DNA of 59,981 bases from positions 1-59,981 of the forward strand of contig NZ_JAEK01000028.1 of NCBI RefSeq assembly GCF_000518865.1, written 5' to 3'. Positions within the stretch are counted from its first letter, which is position 1. The number at the start of each line of letters is the position of its first letter. This stretch comes from Bacillus sp. J37. Its GTDB lineage: Bacteria; Bacillota; Bacilli; Bacillales; Bacillaceae. A program made the position numbers and the translations under genes. The notes below the pieces were generated by a model, which was given only the letters and a program-made list of their open reading frames with translations, ran no database searches and was not told the DNA's origin. This document shows, piece by piece, positions 7,461 through 16,293 of the stretch.

Positions 7461-7629
7461 TTTTTTTGTATGTGTTACGATAAGGAGAGGATGGTAATTT
7501 AACCAAAGAATCATGTTAAATTTGGAATGAAATAACCGAAAAAATTAAAATTTGACAAATTTGGTTCCCTGTACCTAAGTAGATAGGAGCAATTGGATGC
7601 TTGATTTTTAATGTAAGTGAGGTAAATAA

Positions 7630-7905
7630 ATGAAAAAATATCTTGGTTTGAGCTCATTGATCATGATCATTACGTTTATCATTTTATGTTTTATTGTCCC
7701 ACAAGTATTAAATCCCTTACCTGAATCCCTGGATTTATTGTTACTAATATTTCTATTACTGGATTCGTTCCTTACTGCTATTTTTAGTGTCAAAGGACGG
7801 TTAAAAACAATTACCTTAGCTATTTCCTCTTTTGGTGTGCTAGTTTTATTCGGTTTGTTTATTATGGTTATTGGTATAATGTTGTTCGGTAACTTTGGGA
7901 CATAG
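7630..7905 (+). CDS. Small membrane protein of unknown function
   Basis: A 91-residue protein that is almost entirely hydrophobic, with three predicted membrane segments (about residues 5-25, 33-52 and 60-85). The second and third are separated by the short basic stretch SVKGRLK. GTGAGG lies 8 bases before the ATG. It stands alone, facing away from the methyltransferase, with a terminator about 145 bases downstream. I do not recognise the family. Confidence 0.6.
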   Translation: MKKYLGLSSLIMIITFIILCFIVPQVLNPLPESLDLLLLIFLLLDSFLTAIFSVKGRLKTITLAISSFGVLVLFGLFIMVIGIMLFGNFGT

Positions 7906-8050
7906 ACTGGAAAAAATCGTCTATGCAAAGGGCGCTTGATAATGATACCTTAAAGAATCTGCTAGCCGCATATTTGATAGAATTCTCAGAGTGTACATAG
8001 TAATGATCTTCAAATTACATATGAAATGATTCAAGTTTGCTTTTATAAAA

Positions 8051-8099
8051 AAGAACTGTTACATAGGGTAATGAACCCTTTGTTAACAGTTCTTTTTTT
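8051..8099 (+). terminator. Intrinsic terminator
   Basis: AAGAACTGTTA pairs with TAACAGTTCTT, an inner GGGT/ACCC stem extends it, and a T-run follows. The rest of the 412-base gap 7906-8317 is AT-rich and must hold the promoter of the next gene, but no clear consensus stands out. Confidence 0.85.
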
Positions 8100-8317
8100 G
8101 TTTTTTAAAATAATAATTTATCTATTTGTTTTTCTAGTAATAAATGAAAATAATGTAGAAAAATGAAAAAAATTAGGTTTAAGGATTGTCTTTTTCGTGA
8201 ATTAAAAAGGTAATAGAAATCAAAAGAGATTACTAGAATGCTGAAATGTAAGTTTTTAAATCTTTTAAATAAAAAAATATTATTTTACTAAAACAAGAAC
8301 TTTAGGAGGTTTTCCAA

Positions 8318-9550
8318 ATGGGAGAAGCAGCAAAAAAATTAACATTTACACAAAATCAGCAATTGAATTTCCGTCCGGTTTATTCACTTCAAGATATTTA
8401 CGGTGAAGAAATCATTTTTAATCCAAAATTATATGCTGAAGATTATCAGCATTTTGCAGGGGATTTATTAAGCTTAAATGCGTTAACAGGAAGAGAACTA
8501 AGTGTTGTTGGAAACACACCGGTTGTATGTCATGAGGCATGTGCGACAAAACCTGCATTACAATTGTTAAAAAAGGCAGGGCTTCAATTACCGTCAAAGC
8601 TTTACACATATCGAAATGAAGAAGAATATATTGAAACTCTTAAGCTTCTATCAAAACAACAGAAAAAAGTAATTTTTCAATATCCTCATCCTGAAAATAA
8701 GGTGTCAACCGAACTGTACAGGGTTGGCCCGGAAGTGTTAGCCTATCTTTGTGATAAGCGGAATATACCTGAACTTGTTCCATCCGAACATATACCAAAA
8801 CGAAGAATGATGAGTCTGGAACAAATTTTAGAAGAAAAACCGCAACTGCCATTTGTCTTAAAAACAGGTGATGGCCGTCCAACTTCAGGTGGATATGGAG
8901 TTTTACTTATAAATGATGAAAAACAACTTGAGGAAATTAATGAAAGTTTTGGAGATTTAACATCCATTATCGTAGAGGAGCAAATCCCATACGAACAAAA
9001 CATTTCTGTTCATTATATGGCAGACAAAAATGGTGTTATTCAATTTCTAGGAAAGTCAGAGCAACTTGTAACCAAAGATGGTAATTTCTGCGGCAGCTGG
9101 ATTTCCACTGATTATGATGACAGTATCGCGGATATCGTGAAAACCGGTTTTGAAGTAATGAAAAATATTTCAGATAAAGGATATGTTGGTGTAGCCGGCT
9201 TCGATGTTCTCTTATATAAAGGGCAATACTATTTTATTGATTTAAATGTCCGTTTTAATGCATCTACATGTGGACTCCTGCTATATAACGAAATTCAAGA
9301 ACGATTTGGCAAAAAGTGCATGCGCCTATGTAATTTTGATTGGAATGAAAACGTTGAAAGTGCCATTCCAATAGCCGAAAAATTCTTAGATAAGGAACAC
9401 TTCATTCCATTAAGTGTCTTAGACCCTCGATATTTTCCAGATAACAAACAAGTGACAAAGATAATTGGTCTAGTGATCGGGCATTCTTCTGAAGAAGTAG
9501 AGGAAGTGTTGGAAGAGATGAACAGAGCTGGGTTTAGTTTAAAAGAATAA
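8318..9550 (+). CDS. ATP-grasp domain protein, substrate unknown
   Basis: A 410-residue protein. Residues about 120-320 carry the ATP-grasp fold: nucleotide-binding lysine in LPFVLKTGDGRPTSGGYGV (K182), adenine strand IIVEEQIPYEQNISVHY (about 218-233), and the Mg-site strands GFDVLLYKGQYYFIDLNVRFN with D296, D308, N310 and R312. The N-terminal 110 residues look like a pre-ATP-grasp domain. ATP-grasp enzymes join a carboxylate to an amine or thiol through an acyl-phosphate, so a peptide or amino-acid ligase is likely, but no partner genes show which. AGGAGG lies 9 bases before the ATG. It is a single-gene unit closed by a terminator. Confidence 0.75.
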   Translation: MGEAAKKLTFTQNQQLNFRPVYSLQDIYGEEIIFNPKLYAEDYQHFAGDLLSLNALTGRELSVVGNTPVVCHEACATKPALQLLKKAGLQLPSKLYTYRNEEEYIETLKLLSKQQKKVIFQYPHPENKVSTELYRVGPEVLAYLCDKRNIPELVPSEHIPKRRMMSLEQILEEKPQLPFVLKTGDGRPTSGGYGVLLINDEKQLEEINESFGDLTSIIVEEQIPYEQNISVHYMADKNGVIQFLGKSEQLVTKDGNFCGSWISTDYDDSIADIVKTGFEVMKNISDKGYVGVAGFDVLLYKGQYYFIDLNVRFNASTCGLLLYNEIQERFGKKCMRLCNFDWNENVESAIPIAEKFLDKEHFIPLSVLDPRYFPDNKQVTKIIGLVIGHSSEEVEEVLEEMNRAGFSLKE

Positions 9551-9572
9551 TAGGACTAGGATGTTTTGTTAC

Positions 9573-9606
9573 AACAGGGTAAGTCTTTGAGACAGCCCTG
9601 TTTTTT
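9573..9606 (+). terminator. Intrinsic terminator after the ATP-grasp gene
   Basis: AACAGGG (9573-9579) pairs with CCCTGTT (9596-9602), followed by a T-run. Confidence 0.8.
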
Positions 9607-9719
9607 GTCTGGATAATTGTTTAAGGACTAAATTGGTATATTATGTTAAAGTTTAAACTATCAAGTTATAGATTTGCATCCAATCAAGGATGAAAGCCTA
9701 AGAAATGGGTGGATAGACA

Positions 9720-10586
9720 ATGGAAAGAATAGTAATGAAATTGACCATAGAAGGGGTAACGATGGAATTTTCTATTATTGGTGAAGGAGAACCCTTACTC
9801 GTCTTCCATGGTGGACACTCAAACTGTTATGAAGAATTTGGTTATAAAGCATTAATTGGACGTGGTTTCTCACTAATTACTCCTTCAAGACCGGGTTATG
9901 GAGAAACTTCTAAAGAAGTCGGAGAAAGCCTCTTAACAGCATGTCATTTTTATAAAAGGTTACTAGATCACTTAAATATAGAAAGAGTTCATGTACTTGC
10001 AATATCTGCAGGTGGACCAAGTGGTATTTTATTCGCTGCAACCTACCCGGAAAACGTACATACCCTAATATTACAATCTGCTGTTACAAAAGAATGGCTT
10101 ACCCCAAAAGACATAGAATACAAGGTTGCAAATGTACTATTCCGTCCAAAAACTGAAAAGTTCACATGGAAACTTATTTCTATTATAAACAATGTCTTCC
10201 CGGAGTTTATATTCAAACAAATGCTGCCATCCTTTAGTACACTCACATTTAAACAAGCGAAAGATAAATTAGATATAAACGATATAGAGGCTATAAGAAA
10301 GATGAACAATCGTCAGCGATCTGGTAATGGTTTTCTAATGGATCTTGTACAGATAAATGAAGTGACGATCAACAGTTTACAAGCTGTACAATGTCCAACA
10401 TTTATTATGCATAGTAAAAATGATGCTTCAGTAACATTGGAACATCCAAATCTTGCTCATGAGAACATTCCTATTTCTAAATTGCAATTACTAGACACAT
10501 GGGGGCATTTAATTTGGTTAGGCAAATCTTCTGAAGAAACTGATAGAAGCCTTATTGAGTTCCTTTTATCTCATAAAATGACTTAG
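9720..10586 (+). CDS. Alpha/beta hydrolase
   Basis: A 288-residue alpha/beta-hydrolase fold enzyme. The oxyanion-hole motif is FHGGHS (29-34), then SRPGYGETS (56-64). The nucleophile elbow is AISAGGP with S96. The acid is in MHSKNDASV (about 226-234) and the base is H263 in DTWGHLIWL, so the triad is complete. The nucleophile motif A-x-S-x-G-G departs slightly from G-x-S-x-G. It hydrolyses an ester or related bond of unknown substrate in the cytoplasm. The ATG at 9720 is taken with GGGTGG upstream; an ATG at 9735 is also possible. Confidence 0.83.
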   Translation: MERIVMKLTIEGVTMEFSIIGEGEPLLVFHGGHSNCYEEFGYKALIGRGFSLITPSRPGYGETSKEVGESLLTACHFYKRLLDHLNIERVHVLAISAGGPSGILFAATYPENVHTLILQSAVTKEWLTPKDIEYKVANVLFRPKTEKFTWKLISIINNVFPEFIFKQMLPSFSTLTFKQAKDKLDINDIEAIRKMNNRQRSGNGFLMDLVQINEVTINSLQAVQCPTFIMHSKNDASVTLEHPNLAHENIPISKLQLLDTWGHLIWLGKSSEETDRSLIEFLLSHKMT

Positions 10587-10736
10587 GTTCGTTCATACAT
10601 ATACGAATTTTCAGTCCCTAATTTCTATATTTGTCAACACATGCTATAATTAGCTCTTAGAAAATGTAAGTTTTGTTTAACAAAACCGGATGCCTACAAA
10701 AGCTTCCGTCCAGTGAAAAAATAGGAGTTGTAAAGA

Positions 10737-10946
10737 ATGAATAAACGATGGACCATCGGAAAAATTAAAGATTTTGTTGAAAATAATTCTGAAAGTACGT
10801 TACTTACGACAGAATATCACGGCTTTTCTCAAAAGTTACAATTTAAGTGTGCATGTGGTAACAACTTTGAGAAAACCTTCACGAAATTTAAAAATAATAA
10901 TCAACGTAAATGTGACGTGTGTCAGCCACCAAAAGCGTCGCGTTAA
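10737..10946 (+). CDS. Small zinc-ribbon-like protein
   Basis: A 69-residue protein with a CACG..F pair (about residue 39) and a CDVC pair (about 60) spaced like a zinc ribbon. In front are a basic, helical N-terminus and the motif Y.GF.Q.L.FKCACGN. Similar short modules occur as the DNA-binding end of phage-type nucleases, but here it is a free-standing gene. AGGAG lies 9 bases upstream of the ATG. A terminator follows within 10 bases. Function unknown. Confidence 0.65.
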   Translation: MNKRWTIGKIKDFVENNSESTLLTTEYHGFSQKLQFKCACGNNFEKTFTKFKNNNQRKCDVCQPPKASR

Positions 10947-10953
10947 GCCTACC

Positions 10954-10995
10954 AAAGAGTGCCGGTTTCTTTTAAATAGAAGTTGGCACTTTTTT
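10954..10995 (+). terminator. Intrinsic terminator
   Basis: AGTGCC (10958-10963) pairs with GGCACT (10985-10990), extended by AAGAG/CTTTTT and an inner partial stem, with a T-run to 10995. Confidence 0.75.
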
Positions 10996-11033
10996 ATATA
11001 ATTGGATTGATGAAGGAAGGGAGATATATACTT

Positions 11034-11543
11034 ATGAAAGTGCGTCTGACAAACTTTAGTGAAGATTGGTTTGAAATGTTTCAAACGGAGGCACAATTTT
11101 TGAAAACAATTTTTAGAGATGAAATCATCAAGTTTGAACATTTCGGGAGTACGTCTGTACCCGGCATGAAGGCAAAACCTGTTATTGATATGATGTGCAT
11201 CGTTAAAGACATAGAGAAGATTGATTCTTTTGATAACAAAATGAATTCACTCGGTTATGATGTTGCAGGGGAATGGGGCATTACAGGCAGAAGGCTATTT
11301 CGTAAAGGGGGGGAAAACAGAACCCATCATATTCATTTTTATGAAGAGAACAATCCTCAAATTGACCGTCACCTTATCTTTCGAGATTACCTGCGCTCAC
11401 ATCCTAAGGAGGTCGAAACGTACAGCTCGTTTAAAGAAAAGTTGGCCCAACGTTATGATTCCACAAGTGAATATAGTCCAGCCAAAAAAACATTTGTAAA
11501 GGACATGGAACAGAGAGCACTTATATGGTTTGCAAATAAATGA
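11034..11543 (+). CDS. GrpB/UPF0157 family protein (nucleotidyltransferase fold)
   Basis: A 169-residue protein of the GrpB family, which has a minimal nucleotidyltransferase fold. Conserved blocks are EHFGSTSVPGMKAKPVIDMM (about residues 38-57, holding the GS and D motifs), GYDVAGEWGITGRRLFRKGG (about 78-97) and HHIHFYEENNP...H..FRDYLR. Length is standard. Start ATG 11034 with GGAAGGGAG about 10 bases upstream; an in-frame ATG further upstream is less well placed. The molecular role of the family is still unclear. It ends in a perfect terminator. Confidence 0.83.
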   Translation: MKVRLTNFSEDWFEMFQTEAQFLKTIFRDEIIKFEHFGSTSVPGMKAKPVIDMMCIVKDIEKIDSFDNKMNSLGYDVAGEWGITGRRLFRKGGENRTHHIHFYEENNPQIDRHLIFRDYLRSHPKEVETYSSFKEKLAQRYDSTSEYSPAKKTFVKDMEQRALIWFANK

Positions 11544-11552
11544 ATGTTCATT

Positions 11553-11597
11553 AAAAACACCTACAAACAATTTAACCAATGTTTGTAGGTGTTTTTA
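11553..11597 (+). terminator. Intrinsic terminator after grpB-like gene
   Basis: A perfect 17-bp stem (AAAAACACCTACAAACA / TGTTTGTAGGTGTTTTT) with a 10-base loop. The flanking A- and T-runs allow action in both directions. Confidence 0.9.
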
Positions 11598-11647
11598 GTT
11601 TTACATAACCGTAGGCTCATTTCTTAAAGAGATCACTGACTTAAATA

Positions 11648-11659
11648 TGACAATTGTCA
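11648..11659. promoter_or_regulatory. 12-bp palindrome upstream of the ABC/two-component operon
   Basis: TGACAATTGTCA is a perfect palindrome about 80 bases before the first gene of the operon, and CATGACAT follows 12 bases later. Such a site would suit the dimeric LuxR-type response regulator encoded at 14520. This is inference from position and symmetry. Confidence 0.4.
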
Positions 11660-11696
11660 CCTCACCTCATGACATAATCTACTAATCCAAATCCTT

Positions 11697-11731
11697 CCTC
11701 CATTGTAAACTTACTTTATAAACAATGGAGG
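11697..11731 (+). promoter_or_regulatory. Hairpin sequestering the RBS of the ABC ATPase
   Basis: CCTCCATTGT (11697-11706) is the exact complement of ACAATGGAGG (11722-11731), with a 15-base loop. The second arm contains the GGAGG RBS of the ATPase starting at 11740. A 10-bp perfect stem over the RBS should reduce translation unless it is opened. Confidence 0.6.
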
Positions 11732-11739
11732 TGTCACAA

Positions 11740-12639
11740 ATGGAACCGATAATTGAGCTAAATCAAGTAACGAAAATTTTTAAAAATAAACCTGCTGTTA
11801 ATAAGATTTCATTTTCTATTCATAAAGGAGAAATTGTTGCGATCCTGGGTCCTAATGGAGCAGGAAAGACAACAACAATGAATATGATGCTTGGACTGTT
11901 AGAGCCTAGTGAGGGAAGTATCCAGCTATTTAAAAAACAGCCAAAAGATAAATTTGTAAGGGAGAAAATCGGTGCGATGTTGCAGGAGGTATGTGTAATT
12001 GATGCTTTAAAGGTGAAAGAAGTCATTCACCTTTTTAGAAGTTATTACCCTAATCCATTGTCTTTTGAGGAGCTAGTGGATTTCGCTGGTTTTAGTCAGA
12101 ATGAATGTCAAAAACGGGCAAATAAACTTTCTGGAGGTCAAAAAAGACGACTTGGCTTCGCCATTGCGATGGCAGGTGATCCTGATGTGTTATTTTTTGA
12201 TGAACCAACAGTTGGCTTGGATGTGACATCAAGGAAAGTGTTTTGGAGTACGGTGAAGGAATTAAAACAACGGGGAAAAACGATCATTTTTACAACACAC
12301 TATTTACAGGAGGCAGATGATATTGCTGAGCGAGTGATACTCTTTCATGAAGGGAAGATTATCGGCGATGGTACTCCTTTGGATATTAAGAGTAAGCTCA
12401 CAAAACAAGCCGTAACATTTTCAAGTGATTCAACCATTCGTTACGAGGATTTAACCGCTCTTCCTTTTGTAACGGATGTATACGAAAAAGATGGAAGGTT
12501 CTTTTGTTTAACAGAGCAACCTGATGATGTCCTTAAAGCTATATTTGCGAAAGATATTCCGGTACGTAACATTGGAATTGAACGGGGACGTCTTGAAGAT
12601 GCGTTTGAACAAGTTATGGAAAAAAGGGAGGTTATATAA
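11740..12639 (+). CDS. ABC transporter ATP-binding protein, YvfR/LnrL-like
   Basis: A 299-residue ABC ATPase. It has Walker A GPNGAGKTT (37-45), signature LSGGQ (130-134), Walker B VLFFDEP (150-156) and switch H187 (TTHYLQEA). A C-terminal extension of about 85 residues ends in the usual RLEDAFEQVM. Start ATG 11740 has GGAGGTG at the right distance; the ATG at 11725 lies within that RBS. Order and sizes (ATPase, permease, histidine kinase, response regulator) match Bacillus subtilis YvfR-YvfS-YvfT-YvfU and resemble the linearmycin system LnrLMN-LnrJK. It probably exports an amphiphilic antibiotic or lipid. Confidence 0.85.
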   Translation: MEPIIELNQVTKIFKNKPAVNKISFSIHKGEIVAILGPNGAGKTTTMNMMLGLLEPSEGSIQLFKKQPKDKFVREKIGAMLQEVCVIDALKVKEVIHLFRSYYPNPLSFEELVDFAGFSQNECQKRANKLSGGQKRRLGFAIAMAGDPDVLFFDEPTVGLDVTSRKVFWSTVKELKQRGKTIIFTTHYLQEADDIAERVILFHEGKIIGDGTPLDIKSKLTKQAVTFSSDSTIRYEDLTALPFVTDVYEKDGRFFCLTEQPDDVLKAIFAKDIPVRNIGIERGRLEDAFEQVMEKREVI

Positions 12640-12640
12640 T

Positions 12641-13381
12641 ATGAACGGACTTTTGATGCAATGTAAGATGGAAGTATTGAGGATTTTAAGGAATCCCTAT
12701 TATGTGTTTTGGTCATTGTTTATGCCTATTGCCTTTTATATTGTGTTTACTAGAATTTTTAACTCTGCAATGGACGATCAACAACTATGGCAGGCGCATT
12801 ATCTAATGTCAATGACTGCTTTTAGTTTGATGGGCTCTGCGATTATGACCCTTGGTATCCGCCTGGTTGAAGAAAAAGCTCAAGGATGGTCTACCTTTAT
12901 GAGGATAACTCCTTTATCTGACCATGCCTATTTCTTTGCGAAAATGGTCGGGCAAACAATGATTCATATATTGTCGATTGCGGTTATTTTTACAGCAGGA
13001 GCAATGATTAACGGGATTTCATTATCAGTGGTGGAATGGTTACTATGCGGGTTGTGGCTATTGTTTGGTTCCTTGCCATTCCTTGCATTGGGAACTTTAG
13101 TAGGAACAATGAAAAGGGTAGATACAGCTGCGGGGATTTCAAATATGGTGTATATGATTCTGGCTATTGCAGGTGGTATGTGGATGCCGCTTGAGATTAT
13201 GCCGGATTTTGTCCAAACGATTGGGAAATGGCTTCCATCTTATCATTTTGGCAATGGTGCATGGCAAATCGTTCGAAGTGAACAGCCGGAATGGGCTAAT
13301 TTTATCCTTTTAATTGGGTATCTCTTCCTATTCGTGGTAATATCAGGTTATATTAGGAGAAAACAAGAAGCGGCGGTGTAA
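12641..13381 (+). CDS. ABC-2 type permease, YvfS-like
   Basis: A 246-residue membrane protein with about six membrane segments (near 20-40, 55-75, 100-125, 130-155, 160-180 and 218-240). The conserved ABC-2 motif GGMWMPLEIMPDFVQTIGKW is near residues 178-197. The start is ATG 12641 with GGGAGG 10 bases upstream; the open frame extends upstream inside the ATPase gene but is not used. It begins 1 base after the ATPase stop. It is the membrane partner of the preceding ATPase. Confidence 0.85.
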   Translation: MNGLLMQCKMEVLRILRNPYYVFWSLFMPIAFYIVFTRIFNSAMDDQQLWQAHYLMSMTAFSLMGSAIMTLGIRLVEEKAQGWSTFMRITPLSDHAYFFAKMVGQTMIHILSIAVIFTAGAMINGISLSVVEWLLCGLWLLFGSLPFLALGTLVGTMKRVDTAAGISNMVYMILAIAGGMWMPLEIMPDFVQTIGKWLPSYHFGNGAWQIVRSEQPEWANFILLIGYLFLFVVISGYIRRKQEAAV

Positions 13382-13386
13382 GCTAA

Positions 13387-14523
13387 ATGGTGCAGAAATT
13401 AAAGGGGTTTAGGGTTTTTCCAGATAGATATGGTTTTTTTCCATATGTGTTTTTAATCTATCTTGCCATGCCTGCCTTTTATGTGGCAATTGCACAAGGG
13501 TGGAAAAGAATAATTGGAATCGGGTTGCTGTTGTTGTTTCTAATCACATATCGGCAGCTCTATAACTCCTTTGATAAGAAATCATATACGTATTGGCTTG
13601 TCATACAAGTTTTTGTCATTTTAATTCTAGCAATCTTATTTAATCTTTATAATATCTTTTTAGGGTTTTTTACCGCACATTTTATTGGGTGGTATAAGAG
13701 TAAGAGAACGTTTTACAAAGCTTTGGGAATGTTTGCGGTAGTCATTATTTCACCGTTGATTGTTCAAAGAGAGACCTTGGATTTACAAGATATATACTAT
13801 TATGGAATTTTTATCCTCATTATGTTTATCTCTCCATTCGGCATCAGGTCTATGAGTACCAGAATGGAATTGGAGAAAAAGCTGGATGAAGCAAATGAAC
13901 AAATTAAAGAATTGGTCAAACGAGATGAAAGAATGCGTATAGCGAGAGACCTTCATGATCATTTAGGTCATACGTTATCACTCATTACGTTAAAAAGTCA
14001 GCTCGTGCATAAATTAATCAGTAAGGATACTGAAAAAGCCAAATTGGAGACAAAAGAGATTGAACGAACTTCCCGATCAGCACTAAAGCAAGTAAGAGAA
14101 TTAGTATCTGATATGCGAGCCATTACGGTGGCGGAGGAACTGATTGAGTCGGAGATTCTTTTACAGGCAGCAGGAGTTTCCTTTCATTTTACAGGTGATT
14201 CAAAGCTGGAAGATGTTCCGTTACTCACGCAGAATATCCTCAGCATGTGTCTTAAAGAAGGAGTTACAAATGTGGTCAAACATAGTCAGGCAAAAAACTG
14301 TGTCGTTCATCTGGTGAAAAGAGATGGAGAAATTGAATTAGCAGTTTGTGACGACGGAAAAGGACTTATTGAAACAGTTGAAGATGGGAACGGTTTGAAA
14401 GGTATTAGTGAACGTTTGAGATTAATAGACGGAATGATGAAAATCATCTCACACAAAGGAACAAAATTAATCATAACTGTTCCAATTATTGTTAAGGATA
14501 AAAAGGTTGGTGTTGGATCGTGA
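13387..14523 (+). CDS. Sensor histidine kinase, HisKA_3 type (YvfT-like)
   Basis: A 378-residue kinase. The N-terminal half holds about five membrane segments (residues 20-150) with almost no outside domain, the layout of intramembrane-sensing kinases. A coiled-coil linker (160-180) follows. The phospho-acceptor is in ARDLHDHLGHTLS (H190). The ATPase domain has the N-box KEGVTNVVKHS (about 287-297), DDGKG and the final NGLKGISERL. It starts 5 bases after the permease. It should phosphorylate the regulator encoded next, probably in response to the substrate of the adjacent exporter. Confidence 0.87.
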   Translation: MVQKLKGFRVFPDRYGFFPYVFLIYLAMPAFYVAIAQGWKRIIGIGLLLLFLITYRQLYNSFDKKSYTYWLVIQVFVILILAILFNLYNIFLGFFTAHFIGWYKSKRTFYKALGMFAVVIISPLIVQRETLDLQDIYYYGIFILIMFISPFGIRSMSTRMELEKKLDEANEQIKELVKRDERMRIARDLHDHLGHTLSLITLKSQLVHKLISKDTEKAKLETKEIERTSRSALKQVRELVSDMRAITVAEELIESEILLQAAGVSFHFTGDSKLEDVPLLTQNILSMCLKEGVTNVVKHSQAKNCVVHLVKRDGEIELAVCDDGKGLIETVEDGNGLKGISERLRLIDGMMKIISHKGTKLIITVPIIVKDKKVGVGS

Positions 14524-15122
14524 TTAGGGTAATGATTGCAGAAGATCAAGGAATGTTAAGGGGTGCATTAGGCTCTTTACTAGATTTTGAGGATGATATT
14601 GAAATTGTGGGGGAGGCATCAAATGGCAAGGAAGCATTACACATGATTACCTCCCTTCAACCTGATGTATGTTTAATGGATATAGAGATGCCTCTAATGA
14701 GTGGCCTTGATGTAGCAGACGAGGTCAAAAAACAATTTTCAACATGTAAAATCATTATATTAACAACGTTTGCTCGCCCCGGATATTTTGAGCAGGCAGT
14801 AAAAATTGGTGTAAATGGATATATGCTAAAAGACGGTTCCATTGACGAGCTTGCTGAGTCGATTCGAAGTGTTATGAAAGGAAAACGTGAATTTGCCCCG
14901 GAACTGATTTTTGGAAGTATGAAGCACGATAACCCGCTGACTGATCGTGAAAAGGATGTATTGCGATTAGCATCAGAAGGAAAAACCTCAAAAGACATCT
15001 CTTCAGAATTATTTTTATCTGCAGGTACTGTCCGAAATTATATGTCTGAAATACTCAATAAGCTCGAAGTGAAAAACCGAACGGAAGCTGTAACGGTAGC
15101 GAAGGAAAAAGGGTGGATTTAG
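14520..15122 (+). CDS. LuxR/NarL-type response regulator (YvfU-like)
   Basis: A 200-residue two-domain regulator. The receiver (1-120) has acidic pair E8-D9, phosphorylation site D54 (CLMDIEMP), T82 and K104. The LuxR-type helix-turn-helix is at about 138-195 (LTDREKDVLRLASEGKTSK, then TVRNYMSEILNKL). The start is GTG, overlapping the kinase stop (GTGA), so the two are translationally coupled. It most likely activates its own ABC operon; the palindrome at 11648 is a candidate site. Confidence 0.88.
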   Translation: MIRVMIAEDQGMLRGALGSLLDFEDDIEIVGEASNGKEALHMITSLQPDVCLMDIEMPLMSGLDVADEVKKQFSTCKIIILTTFARPGYFEQAVKIGVNGYMLKDGSIDELAESIRSVMKGKREFAPELIFGSMKHDNPLTDREKDVLRLASEGKTSKDISSELFLSAGTVRNYMSEILNKLEVKNRTEAVTVAKEKGWI

Positions 15123-15178
15123 TCACGTAGGTTCTTCTTAGCATTTACCAAATGTATTTTTTAAAAGGAGTATACGGA

Positions 15179-15715
15179 ATGGAATTATTATCAATGAAAA
15201 ATGATCTCTCTATAAAAAGTAAAAATGGAATCTCTTTTTTGTTAGCAGGTACTATAGTATGGGGGATCATAACCATTCTATTTTTACAATCATTTGAGAT
15301 TAGTATGAAAAATATATTTGCTTTGTACTCAACAGGACTAATGTTCCCGTTATCTGTTATTCTTTCAAAAATCATGAACGTTGATTGGAGAGCGAAAGGT
15401 AATCAACTAGGCAATTTAGGTTTAATATTAAATGTAGCACAGTTTACTTACTTTCCTTTAATTTTTTGGGCAATGATATCAAACCCTGATGAAATGATTG
15501 TATTCTTTGCCATCATAACAAGTGCACATTTCTATCCATATGGTTGGATTTATCATTCAAAGGTATATTATATTCTATCTCCAATAATGGTTATTGTCGT
15601 TTTTATCATTGGTTTGGTTTTAAAGGGTGAATACATGTGGGTCATTCCTTTTACGATGTTCATTTCGTTGATTATTTTAAATGTAATCCTATTTATAGAT
15701 TATAAGAAAAAATGA
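15179..15715 (+). CDS. Six-helix membrane protein, DUF7010-like
   Basis: A 178-residue integral membrane protein with about six hydrophobic segments and a short basic C-terminus (DYKKK). GISFLLAGTIVWGIITI and FYPYGWIYHSK in the middle are reminiscent of a small Bacillus family annotated DUF7010; the match is from memory and tentative. AAAAGGAG lies 8 bases before the ATG at 15179; an upstream ATG at 15152 precedes that RBS. Function unknown. Confidence 0.68.
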   Translation: MELLSMKNDLSIKSKNGISFLLAGTIVWGIITILFLQSFEISMKNIFALYSTGLMFPLSVILSKIMNVDWRAKGNQLGNLGLILNVAQFTYFPLIFWAMISNPDEMIVFFAIITSAHFYPYGWIYHSKVYYILSPIMVIVVFIIGLVLKGEYMWVIPFTMFISLIILNVILFIDYKKK

Positions 15716-15784
15716 ATGATTCCATCTAAAAAGATGAAAGATTATAACCTATTATCTTAATTTAGAAGAGGGGGCAGGTCCATT

Positions 15785-16243
15785 TTGAAATCCATGTATA
15801 GAATGTATGATCATTTACATTGGGCTAATCAGCAGATTTTAAAAACTCTAAAAGCGAACGAACCTAGTGACAGCCACAAAGCTAGACAGTTCTTTTCGCA
15901 TATTCTTTGTGCTGAACAAGTATGGTTAACGAGAATTCAAGGAAAGGATAGCTCAACATTACCCATTTGGGCAGATATTGGATTAGAGGACTGTGAGAAA
16001 CTAATAAAGCAAAATGAAAAAGGCTTTACTGAAATCCTTTCAAATTTATCAGAAGAGAACCATATTGACCTTGTCCAATACAAAAATAGCAAAGGTGAGG
16101 AATTTCTATCATCACTTATCGATATTTTAACTCATGTTGCTCTACACGGTCATTATCATCGCGGGCAGGTTAACTTACAACTTCGAGCAGAAGGAATGGA
16201 ACCAGTTGGTATTGACTTCATTACATTTGTTCGGGAAAGTTGA
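15785..16243 (+). CDS. DinB-family protein
   Basis: A 152-residue four-helix-bundle protein of the DinB/YfiT superfamily. The three metal-ligand histidines are visible: FSHILCAE (H38), and HVALHGHYHRGQV near residues 119-131 with the paired H.......H. The start is TTG at 15785 with GAGGGGGC about 9 bases upstream, giving the usual MKSMYRMYDHLHWAN beginning. Members are metal-dependent thiol S-transferase-like proteins, often using bacillithiol; the substrate here is unknown. Confidence 0.82.
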   Translation: MKSMYRMYDHLHWANQQILKTLKANEPSDSHKARQFFSHILCAEQVWLTRIQGKDSSTLPIWADIGLEDCEKLIKQNEKGFTEILSNLSEENHIDLVQYKNSKGEEFLSSLIDILTHVALHGHYHRGQVNLQLRAEGMEPVGIDFITFVRES

Positions 16244-16293
16244 TGTATGTTATATCTGATTATACGAAAAAATACGTTTCAGGGAGAATAATC

